Of a stretch of DNA of 9,992 nt, positions 6,071-9,992 are shown in pieces. Positions within the stretch are counted from its first letter, which is position 1. Each line of letters begins with the position of its first letter. A program made the position numbers and the translations under genes. Below the pieces are notes generated by a model. It worked only from the letters and a program-made list of their open reading frames with translations. It was not told where the DNA came from and ran no database searches. Origin of the DNA: Polaribacter sp. (lineage in GTDB: Bacteria > Bacteroidota > Bacteroidia > Flavobacteriales > Flavobacteriaceae); assembly GCA_030731695.1 (NCBI GenBank), contig JANQTK010000345.1, forward strand, positions 1-9,992. The letters are read 5' to 3'.

Positions 6071-6099
6071 TAAAGATATAGTATTTTAATAAAAACAAA
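6071..6099 (-). promoter_or_regulatory. Bacteroidota-type promoter for the candidate small RNA
   Basis: On the minus strand TTTG (6099-6096), a 17-bp spacer and TATCTTTA (6078-6071) match the TTTG/TAnnTTTG consensus of the main Bacteroidota sigma factor, apart from the last base. Transcription would start near 6066. The region is AT-rich, so a chance match is possible. Confidence 0.4.
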
Positions 6100-6132
6100 T
6101 TTAAAATGTTCTAAATGGTTGATTTTGTGTTC

Positions 6133-6855
6133 TTAAATTGAATTAATTCGTTTTACAATGTCTTCTCTAAACTTTTTACCAATAGGTATTTCTTCATCAA
6201 TAATTTTTACAGAATTGCTATTTATTTGACTTAAATAGGCAACATTGATGACAAATCCTCTATGAACTCTGATAAAATTAGTATTCAGTTTGTTTAGAAT
6301 ATCATTCAAACTAGTTCTAACAACATGTTTTTGTTGGTTATGGAGTATGATTTCAACATAAACGTGATCACTTTTTAAATACAAAATATCACTGAATGAA
6401 ACTTTTGTAAAAAAACCTTTATTTTTTATAAAAATTGCTTCTTTGATAATCAGGTTTTCATCCATTAAATCTCCTGATTTTGCTGAGAAATTATGCAATG
6501 CAATTTCAATTGAACTGTATAATTCTTCCTTTGAAAAAGGTTTGATTAGATAAGCTGGAGGTGTAACTTCTTTTGCTTGATTGATTGTAAAAGAATCAGA
6601 ATTGGAGGTGAGAAAAATAAATGGAAAATGATAACTCTCTCTGATTTTTTTTGCCAAATCAATTCCTGATTTATTTCCTGAAAGATGAATATCTAAAATA
6701 GCAATATCTGGTCTTTCAGATTCAATTGTTTCAATCGCTTCTGTGTAATTAATTGCTGGCTCTAAAGCATGATAACCTAAGTCATTTAAAGCATTACAAA
6801 TACTATCTGCAATGATAATTTCGTCTTCTACAACCAATATTTTTACTTTTTCCAT
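6133..6855 (-). CDS. LytTR-family response regulator
   Basis: This cytoplasmic transcription regulator should be phosphorylated by the kinase encoded just upstream. Residues 1-122 form a receiver domain: acidic pocket Glu10-Asp11, phospho-acceptor Asp55 in AILDIHLSG, Thr83 and Lys105 in YLIKPFSK, all intact. Residues 138-240 form a LytTR DNA-binding domain, recognisable from DILYLKSDHVYVEI, TSLNDILNKL, FIRVHRGFVINVAYL and EIPIGKKFRED. The 240-residue length is normal. A 66-bp gap separates its ATG from the stop of the kinase gene. I found no convincing promoter boxes in that gap, so cotranscription is likely. Regulated genes cannot be predicted from this window. LytTR regulators usually bind direct repeats with about one helical turn between them, and no such site was evident next to these genes. 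Confidence 0.95.
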   Translation of the reverse strand: MEKVKILVVEDEIIIADSICNALNDLGYHALEPAINYTEAIETIESERPDIAILDIHLSGNKSGIDLAKKIRESYHFPFIFLTSNSDSFTINQAKEVTPPAYLIKPFSKEELYSSIEIALHNFSAKSGDLMDENLIIKEAIFIKNKGFFTKVSFSDILYLKSDHVYVEIILHNQQKHVVRTSLNDILNKLNTNFIRVHRGFVINVAYLSQINSNSVKIIDEEIPIGKKFREDIVKRINSI

Positions 6856-6921
6856 CCTATGTTATTGCCATCACAATGTATAAAAAGATTACAAAGTTTG
6901 TGTTATTTTTTTTTACTATTT

Positions 6922-8841
6922 TTAATGTACAAGTTCTCTTGCATAGTTATCTTTAAAAGTAATTTCGAATTTTGCACCATTTTGATTCAGTTGTTTTAAA
7001 GATCCATGCAACTGTTTTACCAATCTATTTACAAGGACTAATCCTAAGCTTTTTGCATTTTTGATGTCAAAATCTTCTGAAATTCCATTGCCATTATCTT
7101 GAATTATCAATTTATAATGTGCTGATTCTTTGTGAATTGAAATCGAAAGTTTATTTTCTTTTTCATTATGAAAAGCATATTTATAAGCGTTTGTAATTAT
7201 TTCATTGATAATTAAACCTAATGGAATTGCTGTATCAACATCAAAAAACATATTTACTGCATCAATAGTAGTTTCAACATTATTTTTTTGTTTGTAAGCT
7301 ATTGATAATTCTCTTGTTAACATATTTAAATATTCATTAAAATCAATTAAACCAGTGTCGTTTTGATACAATTTTTGATGAATCAACGCCATCGATTTTA
7401 CTCGATTTTTTCCTTCCTTAACAAGTTCTAGAGCTTTTTCATCTGTAATTCCTTGAGTTTGCAACTCTAGTAAACTTGCTACAATCTGAAAATTATTTTT
7501 TACTCTGTGATGCACTTCTTTTACAAGTAATTCCTTTTCTTTCAATGTTTCATTAATTATTTCATTTTTACGAGCAAGCTCTTTAGATTGCTTTAAAATT
7601 TTTCGAATAATCAATAAACTTATGATCAGAAAAACGCCTACAAGAATCAAAATTAAACTGTATAATTTATTCTTTTCTTGTTCATTTTCAATTTCTTGCT
7701 GCTTGGTTTTTTCTACCTGTTCCACTTTAAAATCCGCTAAAGATTGTGACAAATCTTGAGAGTAAATTTTTCTTGTTAGCGCAATAGATTGGTCTTTAAT
7801 TTTTAGAGCTTCTTTTAAAAAATCGTTATTTACCAACGCTTTAGAACCCCCAGATAATAGTTTATAAAAGTCATTAGAATTTAAATCTTTTCCAAGAATT
7901 TGAAACTTTTCAACCAATTCTTTAACGTCTTTTACTTCAAACTTTTTTAATACTTCGTCTCTAATTACTGAATCAGTATCTGGTTTTCCAAGTAGTGTTA
8001 GATACAAAGCATAGGTTTGAATCATATAAGTTGGGTTGTTATACAACTCATCAATATACTGTAAAACTTTTTCAGTATTACCACCCTTAAAAATATAGGC
8101 ATCTATTAAATGTTGTAAAATGGCATGATAATAAGGTGTATGTTTTTGAAGTTGATTTTCTAGCGCTAAACTTTCTTCGGAAATATTAATATATTCTTGA
8201 AGTTTACCTTCTAAAACTAAAAAGTCTGTTAAATGATATAAAAACATGATTTGAAGTTCTATATCTTTTAATTCTTTTGCTTTCGCTAAGCAGTCTAATA
8301 CTAATTTTTTTCCATCATCTAGCTTACTTTCAATTAAATTCAAAACAATAGGATGTGTTTGTAATCGTAATGTTGCCTTTTGAATTGTAATGTCTTTTTC
8401 ATTGAAATTAGAAAGATATTTTTCTAATTCTCTATGTTTTTCAGAAGCTTTTTCTATACTAACATCATCTCTAAGAGAATAAATTTGGTCACATTTGATT
8501 CTAAAAAAGGTCTCATCAAACTCTTTTTTTTCAGGAATTTTTACTGTTTCATCAATAAAATTTGAAATACGTTCATATTTTATAGAAGTCCTATTTCTTA
8601 AATTTAAAAATAAGGTATTGTATTCTTTGTAGGAAAGTTCTTTGTTTTTGGAAACTTTTTCAAGAATTGATTTGTATTCAGATTTTTCTAAATTTTTCAG
8701 AAAATACGAAGCTGAATCCAATTCTTTTAATAAAATAAATTCTTCAATTTTAGATCTAATCTCTTCTTGAGAAAATTCCTTTTGTTGACAAACTATAGAA
8801 AAAGAAATAAAAAATAAAACGATGTTGAAAAAAGTTTTCAT
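6922..8841 (-). CDS. Membrane histidine kinase, TPR-like sensor with HisKA_2 core
   Basis: The 639-residue kinase begins with a secretion signal (hydrophobic residues 4-18; Cys18 could be a lipobox cysteine, but SIVC is a poor match). Residues 25 to about 365 are charged and helical, resembling degenerate TPR hairpins, and should lie in the periplasm. A short coiled coil (about 370-392) leads to one membrane helix (393-413). The cytoplasmic part has a second coiled coil, then the HisKA_2 dimerisation segment KEVHHRVKNNFQIVASLLELQ, where the His before Arg (His445) is the likely phosphorylated residue. The ATP-binding domain follows with NEIITNAYKYAF (Asn546, Asn551), DNGNGI (582-587) and SLGLVLVNRL. 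The kinase should thus be active. The next gene is its LytTR regulator. Similar pairs are common in flavobacteria, but I cannot name a stimulus. Confidence 0.93.
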   Translation of the reverse strand: MKTFFNIVLFFISFSIVCQQKEFSQEEIRSKIEEFILLKELDSASYFLKNLEKSEYKSILEKVSKNKELSYKEYNTLFLNLRNRTSIKYERISNFIDETVKIPEKKEFDETFFRIKCDQIYSLRDDVSIEKASEKHRELEKYLSNFNEKDITIQKATLRLQTHPIVLNLIESKLDDGKKLVLDCLAKAKELKDIELQIMFLYHLTDFLVLEGKLQEYINISEESLALENQLQKHTPYYHAILQHLIDAYIFKGGNTEKVLQYIDELYNNPTYMIQTYALYLTLLGKPDTDSVIRDEVLKKFEVKDVKELVEKFQILGKDLNSNDFYKLLSGGSKALVNNDFLKEALKIKDQSIALTRKIYSQDLSQSLADFKVEQVEKTKQQEIENEQEKNKLYSLILILVGVFLIISLLIIRKILKQSKELARKNEIINETLKEKELLVKEVHHRVKNNFQIVASLLELQTQGITDEKALELVKEGKNRVKSMALIHQKLYQNDTGLIDFNEYLNMLTRELSIAYKQKNNVETTIDAVNMFFDVDTAIPLGLIINEIITNAYKYAFHNEKENKLSISIHKESAHYKLIIQDNGNGISEDFDIKNAKSLGLVLVNRLVKQLHGSLKQLNQNGAKFEITFKDNYARELVH

Positions 8842-8858
8842 AGTTGGTTTTTGACTTC

Positions 8859-8889
8859 TAAAAATAGTAAAACTAATTTAAGAAACAAA
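8859..8889 (-). promoter_or_regulatory. Candidate promoter of the kinase/regulator operon
   Basis: On the minus strand TTTG (8889-8886), a 19-bp spacer and TATTTTTA (8866-8859) fit the Bacteroidota consensus except for the final base. The start would fall near 8853, leaving a leader of about a dozen bases before the kinase ATG at 8841. Confidence 0.5.
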
Positions 8890-8910
8890 TGATAAAATTG
8901 ACAAAAAACA

Positions 8911-8942
8911 AAAACGCTCAAACAATTTTGTTTGAGCGTTTT
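8911..8942 (-). terminator. Terminator of the rplU-rpmA operon (probably works in both directions)
   Basis: A perfect 14-bp inverted repeat, aaaacgctcaaaca (8911-8924) and tgtttgagcgtttt (8929-8942), closes on a four-base loop. It is bounded by an A-rich tract on the left and Ts on the right, so a U-tract follows the hairpin in either direction. It lies 22 bp past the rpmA stop and upstream of the kinase promoter, so its natural job is to end the ribosomal protein transcript. Confidence 0.92.
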
Positions 8943-8964
8943 TTATAGTGTTAAAAAGATTTTG

Positions 8965-9225
8965 TTAAGCTTCAAATGGAGCTATAGAAACATACGATTT
9001 GTTATCTCTTTTCTTTCTGAATTCAACAACACCATCAATTTTAGCGTGTAATGTATGGTCTTTCCCCATATAAACATTTTCACCTGGATTGTGAGTTGTA
9101 CCTCTTTGACGAACAATAATATTACCTGCAATTGCAGCTTGTCCTCCAAATATTTTTACACCAAGACGTTTCGATTCTGATTCTCTACCGTTTTTCGAAC
9201 TACCTACTCCTTTTTTATGTGCCAT
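8965..9225 (-). CDS. rpmA: 50S ribosomal protein L27
   Basis: L27 is a component of the large ribosomal subunit whose N-terminus reaches toward the peptidyl transferase centre. The 86-residue product has normal bacterial length. It begins directly with MAHKKGVGSSKNGRES, so it has no cleaved N-terminal extension of the kind seen in Firmicutes. The family core KRLGVKIFGGQ, GNIIVRQRGT and the following HNPGENVYMGKDHTLHA stretch are intact. The gene follows rplU after 27 bp, the standard L21-L27 order, and the strong hairpin 22 bp downstream ends the operon. Confidence 0.99.
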   Translation of the reverse strand: MAHKKGVGSSKNGRESESKRLGVKIFGGQAAIAGNIIVRQRGTTHNPGENVYMGKDHTLHAKIDGVVEFRKKRDNKSYVSIAPFEA

Positions 9226-9252
9226 GACTTTATGGTTTTAAAATTGTGTTTC

Positions 9253-9741
9253 TTATTTAGTTAACGCTTCAATCAACTCAGCTTTTTTCAAAGAGCTGTA
9301 TTCTTCAATACCTTGCTCTTTTGCAACCTCTCTTAATTCTGCAACAGTCATTGCACTGTAATCTACAGTAGCTGTTTTTGTTGCTTCAACTTTTGGAGTT
9401 GTTGCTGTTTTTGCTGATTTTGTTGCACCAGTAGCAGCAATAGATTCAATTTGAATCTCGCTTAAATACTGTCTGTGTCCGTTTTTCTTTTGATAACCTT
9501 TTCTTCTTTTCTTTTTGAAGACGATTACTTTATCACCTTTTAAGTGACCTAAAACTTGAGCTGTTACTGAAGCTCCTTCTATAGCTGGGGCGCCAATTGT
9601 TACAGTTCCATTGTTATCCAATAAAAGAACGTTATCAAAAGTTACTTTTGATCCTTCTTCTGCTTGTAAACGATGAACGTATACTTTTTGGTCTTTTGCT
9701 ACTTTAAACTGCTGCCCTGCTATCTCTACGATTGCGTACAT
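9253..9741 (-). CDS. rplU: 50S ribosomal protein L21 with C-terminal Rho-N/SAP-like extension
   Basis: The ATG at 9739-9741 is chosen as the start because it gives MYAIVEIAGQQFKV, the universal L21 N-terminus. An in-frame ATG 30 codons further out (9831) is rejected because it lies inside the promoter (-33 box 9829-9832, -7 box 9802-9809). The product is 162 residues against about 103 for a plain L21. Residues 1-103 are the L21 core, with the basic stretch FKKKRRKGYQKKNGHRQ that contacts 23S rRNA. Residues 104-128 are an Ala/Thr/Lys-rich linker. Residues 130-161 (MTVAELREVAKEQGIEEYSS and on to LIEALTK) look like the small helical Rho N-terminal/SAP fold that binds nucleic acids. Such extended L21 proteins are, as I recall, usual in flavobacteria. 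The gene heads the operon with rpmA. Confidence 0.97.
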   Translation of the reverse strand: MYAIVEIAGQQFKVAKDQKVYVHRLQAEEGSKVTFDNVLLLDNNGTVTIGAPAIEGASVTAQVLGHLKGDKVIVFKKKRRKGYQKKNGHRQYLSEIQIESIAATGATKSAKTATTPKVEATKTATVDYSAMTVAELREVAKEQGIEEYSSLKKAELIEALTK

Positions 9742-9775
9742 ACTATTTGTTTTGCGTATTAATACTTGTTTGTTT

Positions 9776-9796
9776 GCATTTACTTCATGAAAATGC
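9776..9796 (-). other. Small hairpin at the start of the rplU leader
   Basis: On the minus strand GCATTT (9796-9791) and AAATGC (9781-9776) form a six-pair stem around a nine-base loop, right at the predicted 5' end of the rplU mRNA. A ten-base palindrome, gtattaatac, follows at 9756-9765. The stem is short and AU-rich. It might affect mRNA stability or feedback by L21, but nothing here proves a function. Confidence 0.3.
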
Positions 9797-9801
9797 GGGT
9801 G

Positions 9802-9832
9802 CAAATATAGTTCTTTTTTTAATTTTATCAAC
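9802..9832 (-). promoter_or_regulatory. Promoter of rplU-rpmA
   Basis: On the minus strand GTTG (9832-9829), a 19-bp spacer and TATATTTG (9809-9802) match the Bacteroidota housekeeping promoter exactly at the -7 element. GCACC follows, a frequent context near the start of transcription. Transcription should begin near 9795, giving a leader of about 55 bases. This is the best promoter in the window, and it decides the rplU start codon. Confidence 0.85.
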
Positions 9833-9909
9833 AGAATACTAAAATTAATTTACAGATACTGAACCAAATAAAAATTCCATTTAGATTCGTTTATTTATAT
9901 ATCGTTTAC

Positions 9910-9917
9910 TATTTTTG
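9910..9917 (+). promoter_or_regulatory. Possible -7 box of a divergent plus-strand promoter
   Basis: TATTTTTG at 9910-9917 on the plus strand matches TAnnTTTG exactly. The best upstream partner is only TTCG at 9886-9889, with a slightly long 20-bp spacer. A start near 9924 would leave a leader of about 28 bases before the ATG at 9952. Confidence 0.3.
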
Positions 9918-9951
9918 AAAAAAGTATAAACAGTGCGTTTTTTATGTAACA

Positions 9952-9992
9952 ATGCCTGTTACTTTGCGTCAAATTAAATTGAAACTTTTATT
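9952..9992 (+). CDS. Possible start of a divergent gene, cut by right window edge
   Basis: From the ATG at 9952-9954 an open plus-strand frame reads MPVTLRQIKLKLL and runs off the window without a stop. A possible promoter box lies at 9910-9917. Only 13 complete codons are visible, so neither the reality of the gene nor its product can be judged. The sequence between here and the rplU promoter (about 9833-9909) is AT-rich, and I see nothing else in it. Confidence 0.25.
   Translation, partial: MPVTLRQIKLKLL

Noticed and set aside
9742..9831. A 30-residue N-terminal extension of L21 from the ATG at 9831
   Set aside because: The extension overlaps the promoter, with the -33 box at 9829-9832 and the -7 box at 9802-9809, so it would not be in the mRNA. 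The conserved L21 N-terminus starts at 9741.

Overview
The window is a compact piece of a low-GC Bacteroidota chromosome, most likely from Flavobacteriaceae. Three things support this. The promoters fit the Bacteroidota consensus (TTTG or TTG, about 17-19 bp, TAnnTTTG). The genes lack clear Shine-Dalgarno sequences. Several proteins have forms typical of flavobacteria: L21 with an added C-terminal helical domain, a LytTR two-component pair with a TPR-like HisKA_2 kinase, and a MobA with an N-terminal extension. All genes that can be called firmly are on the minus strand, so transcription runs from high to low coordinates.

Region by region, in the direction of transcription: rplU and rpmA (ribosomal proteins L21 and L27) have a textbook promoter near 9802-9832 and end at a strong hairpin terminator at 8911-8942. 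A membrane-anchored HisKA_2 histidine kinase (6922-8841) and its LytTR response regulator (6133-6855) follow behind their own candidate promoter. The gap between the regulator and waaA holds a candidate small RNA of about 90 nt, with its own promoter-like boxes and an oriented terminator (about 5974-6099). A long, tightly packed run then follows: waaA (Kdo transferase), two half-size YeeE/YedE sulfur transporter genes, moaA, a 72-residue two-helix membrane protein, moeA, a small S23/IVP-type four-helix-bundle gene, moaC, and the 5' end of a mobA-like gene cut by the left edge.

The moaA, moaC, moeA and mobA genes form most of a molybdenum cofactor pathway: GTP to cyclic pyranopterin monophosphate, then molybdate insertion, then nucleotide addition. 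The molybdopterin synthase genes moaD and moaE are not in view. The YeeE/YedE pair may bring in reduced sulfur, which is a plausible partner for a pathway that needs dithiolene sulfur. Spacing from waaA to moeA is between a 1-base overlap and 3 bases, so these genes are probably one transcription unit.

The most interesting points are the four-helix-bundle gene wedged between moeA and moaC and flanked by related short repeats, the candidate small RNA at 5974-6066, and the unknown membrane protein coupled to moeA. No insertion sequence, phage gene, tRNA, rRNA or CRISPR array was seen, and I find no convincing large new system here.
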